Origin: a virus
Strand: one strand, 5' to 3'
Virus record (IMG/VR): IMGVR_UViG_3300037264_004281
Location: 1-64,000 of that record
Length of the DNA: 64,000 nt
The translations under genes and the position numbers were made by a program. Numbering within the stretch: the stretch's first letter is position 1; every line of letters starts with the position of its first letter. Below are positions 1-7,703 of this stretch, one piece after another. The notes beneath the pieces are model-generated. The model was not told the origin of the DNA. It saw nothing but the letters and a program-made list of their open reading frames with translations, and did not search any database.

Positions 1-19
1 AATCCCACCCCTTCCGCCA
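1..19 (+). tRNA. 3' end of a tRNA cut by the window edge
   Basis: The first bases look like the 3' part of a T-arm, followed by an acceptor strand (CCCTTCC), a discriminator G and an encoded CCA at 17-19. It lies 9 bp before a complete tRNA, as expected in a phage tRNA cluster. The anticodon lies outside the window, so its identity cannot be given. Confidence 0.6.
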
Positions 20-28
20 GTTTTTTGT

Positions 29-119
29 GGATGATTGACCGAGAGGCTTATGGTGCCAGTTTCGAAAACTGGTGTGGCGTTTTTAACCACCGTAGGTTCA
101 AATCCTACATCATCCGCCA
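29..119 (+). tRNA. tRNA-Ser (anticodon CGA)
   Basis: A complete class II tRNA can be folded by eye. The acceptor stem GGATGAT pairs with ATCATCC. The anticodon stem CCAGT/ACTGG encloses the loop TTCGAAA with anticodon CGA. A long variable arm (GTGG/CCAC) marks it as serine, and the T-arm is GTAGG/CCTAC with loop TTCAAAT. The discriminator is G and the CCA end is encoded at 117-119. It reads UCG codons and follows another tRNA end immediately upstream. Confidence 0.95.
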
Positions 120-127
120 ATTTTAAT

Positions 128-397
128 ATGATAATAACAAAATCGTTACCAATAAAAAATAAACTTGGACTTCACGCACGCCCATCAGCGTCTTTTGTAA
201 AATTAGCAAGTACATTTAGTTCTGAAATTACTGTAGAATATGAAGGAGCACGAGTTAATGGAAAAAGTATTCTTGGACTTCTTTTATTAGGGGCATCATC
301 TGGTAAAGAACTTTACATTGAAGCCAATGGAGAGGATGCAAAAAAGGCTATTCAAGAATTAAGTAACTTAGTAGAGTCTAAATTTGATGAAGAGTAA
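128..397 (+). CDS. HPr-like phosphocarrier protein
   Basis: This 89-residue protein matches HPr of the PTS in length and pattern. It has the active-site motif GLHARPS with His16, and the regulatory-site motif NGKSILGL with Ser47 at the position phosphorylated by HPr kinase in other HPr proteins. HPr carries phosphate from Enzyme I to sugar-specific EIIA proteins in the cytoplasm. The open frame extends upstream through tRNA-Ser, so the ATG at 128, just after the tRNA, is taken as the start. No Enzyme I or EII gene is in the window, so it would have to act with host PTS proteins or HPr kinase. HPr is not a usual phage gene. The family assignment is strong; its role in infection is unknown. Confidence 0.85.
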   Translation: MIITKSLPIKNKLGLHARPSASFVKLASTFSSEITVEYEGARVNGKSILGLLLLGASSGKELYIEANGEDAKKAIQELSNLVESKFDEE

Positions 398-404
398 CTT
401 TTAC

Positions 405-433
405 TTGACATCCCACTGAGATTGTAGTATGCT
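405..433 (+). promoter_or_regulatory. sigma70-like promoter, predicted leaderless transcript
   Basis: A perfect -35 TTGACA (405-410), a 17-bp spacer and -10 TATGCT (428-433) lie just before the ATG at 440. Initiation about 7 nt after the -10 box would fall on the start codon itself, so the mRNA would have no leader or ribosome binding site. The same layout recurs at 31562, 50669 and 51650. Confidence 0.7.
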
Positions 434-439
434 TAGGGC

Positions 440-730
440 ATGAAGGATGAGTCTATCTTTATAAAATGCAAATGCGGTGGATGTAGTGTTTTAGAAATTA
501 ATTACGACGATATACTCAATGATTTTAATATAGCAGTTTGGGTTTCTCATCCGGGTGAAAGACCATTATCAAAAACAGAACGGATTCGATGGTGTGATCA
601 CGTAATGAAAACGGGCAAGCCGTGGGCAGACCATACCATTATAACTATACTAGATGCTCAACGGCTTGCTAAATTCCTAGACAAATACCTAAGTCCTACT
701 AAATATGGGAAAAAGAAAAACAAAAAATAA
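440..730 (+). CDS. hypothetical protein with Cys-rich N-terminus
   Basis: A 96-residue protein of unknown function. Near the N-terminus it has a CKCGGC cluster that could hold a metal, although only one further Cys (in RWCDH) is visible, so a zinc site is uncertain. The C-terminus is lysine-rich (YGKKKNKK). A strong promoter-like sequence ends 6 nt before the ATG, suggesting expression by host RNA polymerase early in infection. The last 26 bases overlap the next gene in another frame. Confidence 0.65.
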   Translation: MKDESIFIKCKCGGCSVLEINYDDILNDFNIAVWVSHPGERPLSKTERIRWCDHVMKTGKPWADHTIITILDAQRLAKFLDKYLSPTKYGKKKNKK

Positions 731-974
731 TACCGCCGCACCTGTTGAAGTTGCTCCACAGGTGAATAATACGGACAAATCGGAGCAAAATGATGCAGTA
801 TCTTATGTGGTTGTTAGGGATGGATTAAGAGTATCAGATCAAACATTTGATACTCCAACACATCCTATGGCAGTTTCGGAAAAGGAGTTTTGGACAAGAG
901 TTTCTGACTTTCATTCTATTGGAGAAAAAGTAGAGATTATTGTATATGATTCAAAGAAACATAGGGTGTGGTAA
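705..974 (+). CDS. hypothetical small protein
   Basis: An 89-residue protein of unknown function. It has a basic, low-complexity N-terminus (MGKRKTKNN), a Pro/Val/Gln-rich linker, and a compact C-terminal half that looks folded. It overlaps the preceding gene by 26 bp and is followed at once by a strong terminator, so the two genes probably form one short transcription unit starting at the promoter at 405. Confidence 0.6.
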   Translation: MGKRKTKNNTAAPVEVAPQVNNTDKSEQNDAVSYVVVRDGLRVSDQTFDTPTHPMAVSEKEFWTRVSDFHSIGEKVEIIVYDSKKHRVW

Positions 975-985
975 TGATTCTGAAA

Positions 986-1022
986 GAAAAAGGGGCAGGG
1001 AATTTTCCCTGCCCCTTTTTTT
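986..1022 (+). terminator. rho-independent terminator
   Basis: A perfect 10-bp stem (AGGGGCAGGG with CCCTGCCCCT, 991-1000 and 1007-1016) with a six-base loop is followed by a T-tract. Flanking A's and T's can extend the stem. It closes the unit 440-974. Confidence 0.95.
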
Positions 1023-1049
1023 ATACATGCAAATAAACTAGGTTGAAGA

Positions 1050-1057
1050 TATTTATT
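1050..1057 (+). promoter_or_regulatory. candidate late promoter octamer TATTTATT
   Basis: The octamer TATTTATT lies 3 nt before the ATG at 1061, directly after a terminator. It belongs to a repeated TA(T/C)TTAT(A/T) class found before many genes in this window. With T4-like spacing (element at about -13 to -6), transcription would start at or next to the start codon. Confidence 0.5.
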
Positions 1058-1060
1058 GGT

Positions 1061-1402
1061 ATGGTAAGTAAAAAAGTAAAAAATAAAGAAAATGTTTCAT
1101 ATATCCTTCCATCTACAAACGAGGATCTTCAAACATTTGTAGAAAAAAATAAAATAGATATGATGGAACAGGTGGTTTCTTCTATTGAGTTTGCTTTGAA
1201 AAATAAACTTCCTATGATTGAAGTATTTCAATTCAAAGGATCGAGATTTGTTATTACAATATCAGAAAAAGAATTTGAAGCAAATTTATCTAATGTTTAC
1301 TGCTTTTATATGAAGGATGAAATTTATGAATTGTGTAATAGAGTTTTAAAGGTTCAAGAACTTCTTAAAAGGAAGAATAATGAAAAAGAAAAATCAACAT
1401 AA
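1061..1402 (+). CDS. hypothetical protein upstream of PhoH
   Basis: This 113-residue protein has no recognised domain. It is mixed alpha/beta in appearance, with a charged, Lys-rich C-terminal helix. The open frame could begin at a TTG at 1043, but that codon lies upstream of the promoter-like octamer; the ATG at 1061, 3 nt after it, fits better. The 3' end overlaps the PhoH gene by 23 bp, so the two are probably co-expressed. Confidence 0.6.
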   Translation: MVSKKVKNKENVSYILPSTNEDLQTFVEKNKIDMMEQVVSSIEFALKNKLPMIEVFQFKGSRFVITISEKEFEANLSNVYCFYMKDEIYELCNRVLKVQELLKRKNNEKEKST

Positions 1403-2138
1403 AAAAATCCAAGAAATTTTAACTAATGAAAACTATACTAAAGATAAAAGCCCCATCATTCCTCAACGGTCAAAGTTACGTTCCCCACTTCATATATTTC
1501 AAAGAGAACTTACCCCAAAACAATATGAATTTTTAGAATTGGCTAATAGAAAAGATACTAAACTTATATTTGTTTCTGGTCCGGCGGGCACATCGAAAAC
1601 ATTTCTTGCTATTAAAGTAGCATTAGAACTGATTAATGATAAAAAAGTAAGTGATTTAATTTATATTAGAAGTGCGGTAGAATGTGCGGATAAATCAATA
1701 GGATTTTTACCGGGAGAAGCAAACGAAAAAATGGCACCTTATATTCAACCATTATTAGACAAACTCTCCGAATTTTTACAAAAATCTGAAATTGATATAT
1801 TGTTGAAGGAAGAACGAGTAACCGGAACACCAGTAGGATTTTTACGAGGATTGAACTGGAATGCTAAGGTGATTGTTGCTGATGAATGTCAAAATATGTC
1901 ATACAAAGAAATTTTCACGCTTATCACACGCACTGGACAGTTTAGCAAAGTATTTATGTTAGGTGATCCAGAGCAAAGCGATATCAATGGGAAAAGTGGA
2001 TTCATAAAAATAATTTCTATTTTTGATGATGAAGAGAGTCGTCAACATGGAATTCATGTATTTAGATTTACTGAGGAAGATATTGTTCGCAGTGGATTGG
2101 TACAATTTATTATAAAGAAGGTAAAAAAAGTAATTTGA
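1380..2138 (+). CDS. phoH: PhoH-like P-loop ATPase
   Basis: This 252-residue protein has a clear PhoH-type ATPase core. Walker A is GPAGTSKT at residues 67-74. Walker B ends in DE at 168-169, in the sequence VIVADECQN, and is followed by the sensor-like LGDPEQSD. The core resembles helicase superfamily I. PhoH is widespread in marine and T4-like phages but its exact role is unsettled (suggested roles are in RNA metabolism or phosphate stress). The start has a good Shine-Dalgarno-like AAGGA and lies inside the preceding gene. The ATPase assignment is secure; the physiological role is not. Confidence 0.9.
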   Translation: MKKKNQHKKIQEILTNENYTKDKSPIIPQRSKLRSPLHIFQRELTPKQYEFLELANRKDTKLIFVSGPAGTSKTFLAIKVALELINDKKVSDLIYIRSAVECADKSIGFLPGEANEKMAPYIQPLLDKLSEFLQKSEIDILLKEERVTGTPVGFLRGLNWNAKVIVADECQNMSYKEIFTLITRTGQFSKVFMLGDPEQSDINGKSGFIKIISIFDDEESRQHGIHVFRFTEEDIVRSGLVQFIIKKVKKVI

Positions 2139-2165
2139 AATACTATATATATAGAAGTATCATAT

Positions 2166-3380
2166 ATGTCAAATAAACGCGTATCTTCATTATCTCTTAT
2201 TACAGCCGCCGAGTTGGCTTCGGACGATCTTTTTTTATTAGCAGATGTATCCAATATTGAATCTAAGAAGTTACCGATAGATGAACTTGGTGAGTATATG
2301 CAAGCATATATTACAAGTTCTGGAACATCTAGTTATGCATTAAATGCTTTAAGTGCTTCATATGCTTTAAGTGCTTCATATGCCATAACTGCCTCATATG
2401 CCATAACTGCTTCATATGCCATAACTGCCTCACATGCCATAACTTCTTCTCATGTTGTAAGTGCATCATATGCTATAACTGCCTCACATGCTATAACTGC
2501 TTCATATGCGTTGACATCTTCAGTTGAATTTATGTTTTCGTCGGCGTATGCAGATTATGCTAAAAGTGCATCTTATTTAATTTATTCGGGTATTCCAAAT
2601 GGGACAGCATCTTATACTTTAATTGCAGAGTTAGCAGAGTTGGCCAGAACCTCTAGTTATCTTTATTTTGACGGAGTAAATTCAAATGGAACGGCAAGTT
2701 ATGGAATATTTGCTAAATTGGCAAGTACCGCTTCTTATTTATCTTATCAAGGATATCCAAATGGAACGGCATCATTTGCTTTAATTGCAAATAATGCTAA
2801 CTCAGCAAATTCAGCAAATTTTCTTGTATATGATCCTTTTAATTCAAATGGAACGGCATCGTATGCTATTTCTGCCTCTTATACTATATTGGCAGATAAT
2901 TCTGTTTCTTCTTCTATAGCTGCTACAGCATCATACGCGAAGAATGTAATAGGAAATTATAAATTATATGGACCATTTACAATTTCATTATCTTCTCCTG
3001 ATACTGGAGGATTATCTTTAACATTTACATCATCCATGCAATATCCTCATTTAATATTTGAATTTGATGGAGATGTGTCTACTACCGCATTAACAACTAT
3101 ATATCCTGCTTCTCACAGTAAAATATATGGGGTGGGTACTACTCCGTCCTTGCCTCTAACTAATGTCGAAATATTTAATGCTTTTAATCACGTATATGCT
3201 TCTACTGGCGTATTTCATGTTACCAGAAGTGTATTTTTGAAATCTTTTAATCAAAGTTTTGATTCGAGTTTTAAATGGAATTTAGCTTTTTATGCACATA
3301 ACTCTCAATTTCAATCTGTGTTAAGATCTTTGATGTTATGGGTTTATAGCTATGAATGTGATGATATTAATTTAGGATGA
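2166..3380 (+). CDS. ASYAIT-repeat virion protein, paralogue 1
   Basis: This 404-residue protein is the first of three tandem paralogues. The N-terminus (ELASDDLFLLAD) resembles the DDFFPLV segments of the other two. Next comes a low-complexity stretch of hexads of the type ASYAIT (about residues 55-120), then several longer NGTASYA repeats. The C-terminal domain starts after LYGPFT, a motif shared with the next two proteins. Repetition, Ser/Ala/Thr/Tyr richness and tandem duplication suggest a fibrous tail or surface protein. No chaperone or enzymatic domain was recognised. Virion role is inferred; paralogy is seen directly. Confidence 0.65.
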   Translation: MSNKRVSSLSLITAAELASDDLFLLADVSNIESKKLPIDELGEYMQAYITSSGTSSYALNALSASYALSASYAITASYAITASYAITASHAITSSHVVSASYAITASHAITASYALTSSVEFMFSSAYADYAKSASYLIYSGIPNGTASYTLIAELAELARTSSYLYFDGVNSNGTASYGIFAKLASTASYLSYQGYPNGTASFALIANNANSANSANFLVYDPFNSNGTASYAISASYTILADNSVSSSIAATASYAKNVIGNYKLYGPFTISLSSPDTGGLSLTFTSSMQYPHLIFEFDGDVSTTALTTIYPASHSKIYGVGTTPSLPLTNVEIFNAFNHVYASTGVFHVTRSVFLKSFNQSFDSSFKWNLAFYAHNSQFQSVLRSLMLWVYSYECDDINLG

Positions 3381-3384
3381 TAAT

Positions 3385-4500
3385 ATGTCTTCTATCTATA
3401 TTAGTGAACTCATATCGTTAACGGGAATTTCAAGTGATGATTTTTTTCCACTCGTTCAGAGCAGTTCATTAACGACTTATAGGGTAGATTTTAATGCTTT
3501 AAATGCATGGTTATCTTCTTCTGCAACTGCTTATAGATCTATATATGCTGTTAGCGCATCTGTTGCTGATACCTCGTCTTTATCTATTTCCGCATCGGTA
3601 GCAATAACAGCTTCTTATTTATTATATCAGGGATTTCCAAATGGAACGGCATCATATGCTATAAGTTCTTCTCATGCTGAAACTTCATCTTATATAGATA
3701 CTGCAAATCTAATCATTGGATATGCTCTTTATGCATTGTCGGCATCTTGGGCATCTCAATCATTGTCATGTAGTTATATTACGGCTAGTGGGATAGATGG
3801 GGTAGTTCTTTCTGCTTCATATGCTATTACTGCTTCATATGCTATTACTGCTTCATATGCTATTACTGCTTCATATGCTATTACAGCATCTAATGCAGAT
3901 ACAAGTTCGTATTCTTTGTTTGCAGAAACGACATTAAATAATCCAACATTTTTGTATGGACCATTTACTGCTAGTGCGGCAGATACATCTCCTACAGTTG
4001 GATGGTCGCAATGGGATTATCAGAAGCAAGCTATTGCATTTGCTTTAAATGCACCATCTGATATAATAATAGAATGTAATGTTAATTATGCTATAGATGA
4101 ATTGTCCGGTCAATTTTTTTATGTTGCTGGAATTATAAGAGCAGCAGGATTAGATAGTCCGACAGTTAATCCGCCCGCGTCGGTATCGGAATTTGATAAT
4201 TTTCAATTCCTTTCGTTGTATGGATTTAAAGAAAATGCTAGAGTAGATGGTCAAACTAGATTTTTTATAAAAAGAAATGCTTTAGCCGCAGGATCTTGGG
4301 TATTATATTTATTATTTTATCGTACTACTGCTCCAATTTCTCCTTGGAATATAACAGGGGTTGCTCAAAAATCAGATTTGGATAATTTTCTTATTAGTGC
4401 CCCAATTCAAGAATTAACCCAAGTTCGATTTTATAAATTTTCTAATTCATCTATGATTTATATTCATTCTCTTGCTGAAGTAACGCAAGAAATACTCTGA
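3385..4500 (+). CDS. ASYAIT-repeat virion protein, paralogue 2
   Basis: This 371-residue paralogue of its neighbours begins 4 bp after the previous stop. It has an N-terminal segment with DDFFPLVQSSSLTTY, NGTASYA and ASYAIT repeats, then a globular domain starting LYGPFTAS with a run (SDIIIECNVNY) that aligns with SDIIVKCIVNY in the next protein. The ASYAIT hexads are encoded by nearly perfect 18-bp tandem DNA repeats, which points to recent expansion. Probably a tail fibre or capsid decoration protein; the function is inferred from composition and context. Confidence 0.65.
   Translation: MSSIYISELISLTGISSDDFFPLVQSSSLTTYRVDFNALNAWLSSSATAYRSIYAVSASVADTSSLSISASVAITASYLLYQGFPNGTASYAISSSHAETSSYIDTANLIIGYALYALSASWASQSLSCSYITASGIDGVVLSASYAITASYAITASYAITASYAITASNADTSSYSLFAETTLNNPTFLYGPFTASAADTSPTVGWSQWDYQKQAIAFALNAPSDIIIECNVNYAIDELSGQFFYVAGIIRAAGLDSPTVNPPASVSEFDNFQFLSLYGFKENARVDGQTRFFIKRNALAAGSWVLYLLFYRTTAPISPWNITGVAQKSDLDNFLISAPIQELTQVRFYKFSNSSMIYIHSLAEVTQEIL
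3814..3885 (+). repeat. four 18-bp tandem repeats encoding ASYAIT
   Basis: The unit GCTTCATATGCTATTACT occurs four times head to tail, with a single base change in the last copy. Variants of the same unit lie in the two flanking paralogues (around 2370-2510 and 4951-4995), giving a substrate for recombination between the three genes. Confidence 0.9.
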
Positions 4501-4511
4501 TTTACAAATGT

Positions 4512-5948
4512 ATGGATCTTATCAACATAAGCAAATTAGATTTATTTCCAATAGAAATTACACGCAATGATTTTTTTCCACTAGTTGATAGTCGTTCTCT
4601 TACAACATTTCAAGCAACAATAAATACCTTTGAAAATTGGCTGGAGATTTCTGGAACTGTACTTTTATCACCAACTACTTCTAGAGCAACTTGGGCTAGT
4701 TCTTCTGAATATGCTAGGAATGTTTTATTTTCTAATACTACTTCTTATTTATATTATACTGGATCATTTCCAATAAACGGAACTGCTTCATATGCTTTAA
4801 ATTCAGGATATACTGAGACAGCTTCTTTTTTGGGAAATCCGGAGCAATTTTCTGGTTCTTATGCAATAAATGTTTTTTCGGCATCATGGGCATCCAGTTC
4901 GATTTCTAGCAGTTATATTTCTGCAAGTAACATAGAAGGTATTATTCTTTCGGCATCATATGCTATTACATCTTCCTATGCTATTACAGCATCCAATGTA
5001 GTCACCTCTTCTTATGCAATCTTTGCTTCAAATGTGGAATCTTCATCGTATACACATTTTGCAAAAAATCTATCCACGGTTATTCCGTTTAATCTTTATG
5101 GTCCATTTACTGCTGATCCTAGTACAACTGCTCCTTTTGTTCCATGGGGATTATACGATAGATCAAAACGAAGTGTGGCTTTTATTTTGGATGAATCGTC
5201 TGATATTATAGTAAAATGTATTGTTAATTATAGTAATTATAAAGTATCAAGTGGAACTAATCAAGTTAGATATTTAGGAGCAAAATTAGTTCAAGAAGGG
5301 CAACCAAGTCCTATAGCATCTAAAATAAAAAACAATGAACTGAATACTTTTTGTTTTGCATCCATAAGAGATATTGATGGAGATGGAAATATGGATGGAA
5401 CGGCTGAACTTATATTTAATGTTAATGGATTGGATATAGGGCAATATAGAGTTTATATTATGCCTTTAAATATATCTGAACCTATTGCTCCAGAAAGTGC
5501 AACTTCCGCAAGCAATGATCAAATCCCATCTTATAATTCGTTTTATAATACTGCTATTGCTACGGATGTAGGTTCAAACTTGGATATAAATTTTAGAATA
5601 TATAATTTTTTAAATGCCGTTCAGGTTTTTGTATATTCTAGAAAAAATGTTAGACAGGGACTTTATCCTACTTCAGTTACTACATGGAAAAAATGGAAAT
5701 TAGGATATCGAGTAAGTAATGCTATAATAATTAATGGACTTGCAGAATTTCAATATCAATATACAAGTACTTTAGTAGATGGCGGCACATCTGTAGCATA
5801 TTGGGTAGGTCCCGATGGTCCACCGGGATGGCAAAATGTAATATATTTATGTTTGCCATCTGACCATGTTCCTATACTTCCTTATGGTTGGCCTAAAGAA
5901 GTAGTTACGCCTCCCACAATTACTGATGAATCTTGTATTCCGGTTTAA
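4512..5948 (+). CDS. ASYAIT-repeat virion protein, paralogue 3
   Basis: The longest of the three paralogues at 478 residues. It has the same N-terminal module (NDFFPLVDSRSLTT), fewer ASYAIT hexads, and a C-terminal domain from LYGPFTAD onward that aligns with paralogue 2. It then continues for about 150 extra residues. An EF-hand-like loop, DIDGDGNMDG, sits near residue 290 and could bind calcium. The extra C-terminal domain may carry its specific binding function. Probably a tail or surface fibre component. Confidence 0.65.
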   Translation: MDLINISKLDLFPIEITRNDFFPLVDSRSLTTFQATINTFENWLEISGTVLLSPTTSRATWASSSEYARNVLFSNTTSYLYYTGSFPINGTASYALNSGYTETASFLGNPEQFSGSYAINVFSASWASSSISSSYISASNIEGIILSASYAITSSYAITASNVVTSSYAIFASNVESSSYTHFAKNLSTVIPFNLYGPFTADPSTTAPFVPWGLYDRSKRSVAFILDESSDIIVKCIVNYSNYKVSSGTNQVRYLGAKLVQEGQPSPIASKIKNNELNTFCFASIRDIDGDGNMDGTAELIFNVNGLDIGQYRVYIMPLNISEPIAPESATSASNDQIPSYNSFYNTAIATDVGSNLDINFRIYNFLNAVQVFVYSRKNVRQGLYPTSVTTWKKWKLGYRVSNAIIINGLAEFQYQYTSTLVDGGTSVAYWVGPDGPPGWQNVIYLCLPSDHVPILPYGWPKEVVTPPTITDESCIPV

Positions 5949-5962
5949 AGTCTTAAAAAAAC

Positions 5963-5990
5963 TTGACATTTTTTTGTTTTCTAATATAGT
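5963..5990 (+). promoter_or_regulatory. sigma70-like promoter of the Hsp20 gene
   Basis: TTGACA (5963-5968) is followed by a 16-bp spacer and TATAGT (5985-5990). Unlike the leaderless promoters elsewhere in the window, it gives a leader of about 90 nt before the ATG at 6086, including a hairpin at 6017-6039. Confidence 0.65.
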
Positions 5991-6016
5991 TATAGGCAGG
6001 ATATAATGTCCTATCT

Positions 6017-6039
6017 CTTGTGCCTCTTGTGAGGGCAAG
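6017..6039 (+). promoter_or_regulatory. hairpin in the Hsp20 5' leader
   Basis: CTTG and CCTC pair with GAGG and CAAG, separated by a small internal loop and closed by a TTGT loop. It lies in the predicted 5' untranslated region of the small heat-shock gene. It does not obviously cover the ribosome binding site (AAAGG near 6072), so an RNA thermometer is only a possibility. Confidence 0.35.
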
Positions 6040-6085
6040 TTAAAATATAACTGACAAAATTGTAGTTAAAAGAAAGGTTAGTATT

Positions 6086-6577
6086 ATGAAAAGTTTAGCA
6101 CGATATACTCCGTCGTTTCCATCTTTGTTTTCTCATAAAGATCAAATTGTAACTTCCTTTGATCGAGTATTTAATGATATATTCGGGGAAATATTTCCGG
6201 AATCTTCTAAAGAATTAGGGATGGATCTATTTTCTAAAGGAGCATATCCTAAAGTAAATGTGATAGATGAAGAAAAAGAAACAATTATAGAAGCAGAAAT
6301 TTCAGGATTAAGTAAAGATCAAGTTAAAGTAGAAATTGATGGTGCGGTGTTGACGATTAGGGGAGAAAAGAAAGTAGAAAATAAGGGTGGTAAAGATAAA
6401 ACTTATCTCTATAGAGAGTTAAAACAATCATCTTTTTCAAGGTCATTTCAGTTTAATGAGAATTCCGATTTGGAAAATATCAAGGCAAAATTTGAAAATG
6501 GACTATTAACTTTAACAATTCCGAAAAAAGTTCCAGAACCAAAGGAAAAGAATGTTAAAACAATAACAATAGAATAA
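6086..6577 (+). CDS. Hsp20-family small heat-shock protein
   Basis: This 163-residue protein has a complete alpha-crystallin domain. The core starts near YPKVNVIDEE and includes AEISGLSKDQVKVEI and LTIRGEKK; the C-terminal end of the fold is the typical ENGLLTLTIPKK. Small heat-shock proteins are ATP-independent holdases that keep unfolding proteins soluble. Phage versions are known from cyanophages and other T4-like phages. It stands alone between its own promoter and terminator, with a Shine-Dalgarno-like AAAGG before the start, so it is probably regulated separately from its neighbours. Confidence 0.92.
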   Translation: MKSLARYTPSFPSLFSHKDQIVTSFDRVFNDIFGEIFPESSKELGMDLFSKGAYPKVNVIDEEKETIIEAEISGLSKDQVKVEIDGAVLTIRGEKKVENKGGKDKTYLYRELKQSSFSRSFQFNENSDLENIKAKFENGLLTLTIPKKVPEPKEKNVKTITIE

Positions 6578-6601
6578 TATATTATATAATAAGTTATAGG
6601 C

Positions 6602-6630
6602 AAACCCGTCGGATTTGGCGGGTTTTTTTG
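6602..6630 (+). terminator. rho-independent terminator after Hsp20
   Basis: AAACCCGTC (6602-6610) pairs with GGCGGGTTT (6617-6625), with one G-T wobble and a six-base loop, and runs into a T-tract. Confidence 0.93.
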
Positions 6631-6641
6631 TATTCTGGTGA

Positions 6642-6649
6642 TATTTATA
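6642..6649 (+). promoter_or_regulatory. candidate late promoter octamer TATTTATA
   Basis: The octamer lies between a terminator and the ATG at 6654, with only 4 nt between it and the start codon. It matches the class described in the findings. Confidence 0.55.
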
Positions 6650-6653
6650 AAAA

Positions 6654-7703
6654 ATGAAAGATAAATTGTTGGATAGAATTATTCGGTTTGATAAATTGTT
6701 AGGAATAACTGCTTTATTAATTGCTTTTGGTGCAGCTTTTTTCTCTGTATATGGAATTTCTACTTTATTTGCTGGTGCTTTTAAAGCAACAGCAATTATG
6801 GCATCTTCTTTGGAAATTGGAAAGATTGTAGCTGTAACATTTTTATATAGATATTGGTGCAAAGTTCAATTTTTGTTAAAATCTTATCTAATATTAGCTA
6901 TTTTTGTCCTTATGTTGGTAACTTCTTTAGGTATTTTTGGATATCTATCGGCGGCATATCAAAAATCTTCATTAGAATTTAAAGCAAATCAAGAAAAAAT
7001 TGTAATGATTGAATCCCAGAAGCCGTTTTATACTAATTTAATTGTTCAGTCCGAATCTAGAATAAAAATTTTATCGGAGGCTAGAATTAGCCAAGAAGCA
7101 CGGTTGTCAGATGCATTAACAAATGCATTTTTATCTAGAAATCCACTACAATTAAGACAATTACAAGATCAAACTATTTCATTAATTACGCAGGCAGATG
7201 AAAATATAAAGAATGAAAATGAACAAATAAAGCTGAATCAAGAGAAAATAATGACAATAAATGAAGAAGTTAACGAAATGAAAGTTGTGTCTATTGGAAG
7301 TAAAGATATTAGAACATTTCAATTTGTTGCTGAACAATTCAACATGCCTCTAGATCAAGTAGCAAAATGGTTTATTATAATTCTTATTTTTGTATTTGAT
7401 CCTCTTGCTATAGCATTAATTCTTGGATATAATATTGCTGTCGGCAAAAAAACAGAAATTATAAATCAAAATTTATCAGATAAAATAGAAAATACGCGGA
7501 GTATTCCACCAGAAATTATAATTCCTTCTATTCCTGAACCTTCTATTCCTGAACCTTCTATTCCTGAACCTTCTATTCCTGAACCTTCTATTCCTGAAAT
7601 AAAGCAAGAAATATTACAGGATATTCCCCAAAAACCAAAAAAGATTTTAGAAAAAGAAGATGATACATTAGATCCTTACTGGAAACGAATGTTTAAAAGA
7701 TAA
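6654..7703 (+). CDS. membrane protein with coiled coil and PSIPE repeats
   Basis: A 349-residue integral membrane protein. Hydrophobic segments lie at about residues 14-36, 42-62 and 80-103, and another at about 238-262 (WFIIILIFVFDPLAIALILG). Between them is a charged, probably coiled-coil region (about 105-225). The C-terminal tail holds five tandem copies of a PSIPE pentapeptide and ends in a basic RMFKR. No family is recognised. The topology (N-terminal hairpin, long coiled coil, last helix, proline-rich tail) would suit an inner-membrane protein active during infection, but this is speculation. Confidence 0.65.
   Translation: MKDKLLDRIIRFDKLLGITALLIAFGAAFFSVYGISTLFAGAFKATAIMASSLEIGKIVAVTFLYRYWCKVQFLLKSYLILAIFVLMLVTSLGIFGYLSAAYQKSSLEFKANQEKIVMIESQKPFYTNLIVQSESRIKILSEARISQEARLSDALTNAFLSRNPLQLRQLQDQTISLITQADENIKNENEQIKLNQEKIMTINEEVNEMKVVSIGSKDIRTFQFVAEQFNMPLDQVAKWFIIILIFVFDPLAIALILGYNIAVGKKTEIINQNLSDKIENTRSIPPEIIIPSIPEPSIPEPSIPEPSIPEPSIPEIKQEILQDIPQKPKKILEKEDDTLDPYWKRMFKR
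7524..7598 (+). repeat. five perfect 15-bp tandem repeats encoding PSIPE
   Basis: The unit CCTTCTATTCCTGAA is repeated five times without change. Perfect identity at third codon positions implies recent slippage expansion. The encoded Pro-rich tail is probably an extended linker. Confidence 0.92.

Noticed and set aside
35-127. N-terminal extension of the HPr frame
   Set aside because: The frame is open but runs through tRNA-Ser (29-119); the ATG at 128 matches the normal HPr N-terminus.
1043-1060. TTG start for the gene upstream of PhoH
   Set aside because: The codon lies before the promoter octamer at 1050, so the message would not include it; the ATG at 1061 is preferred.
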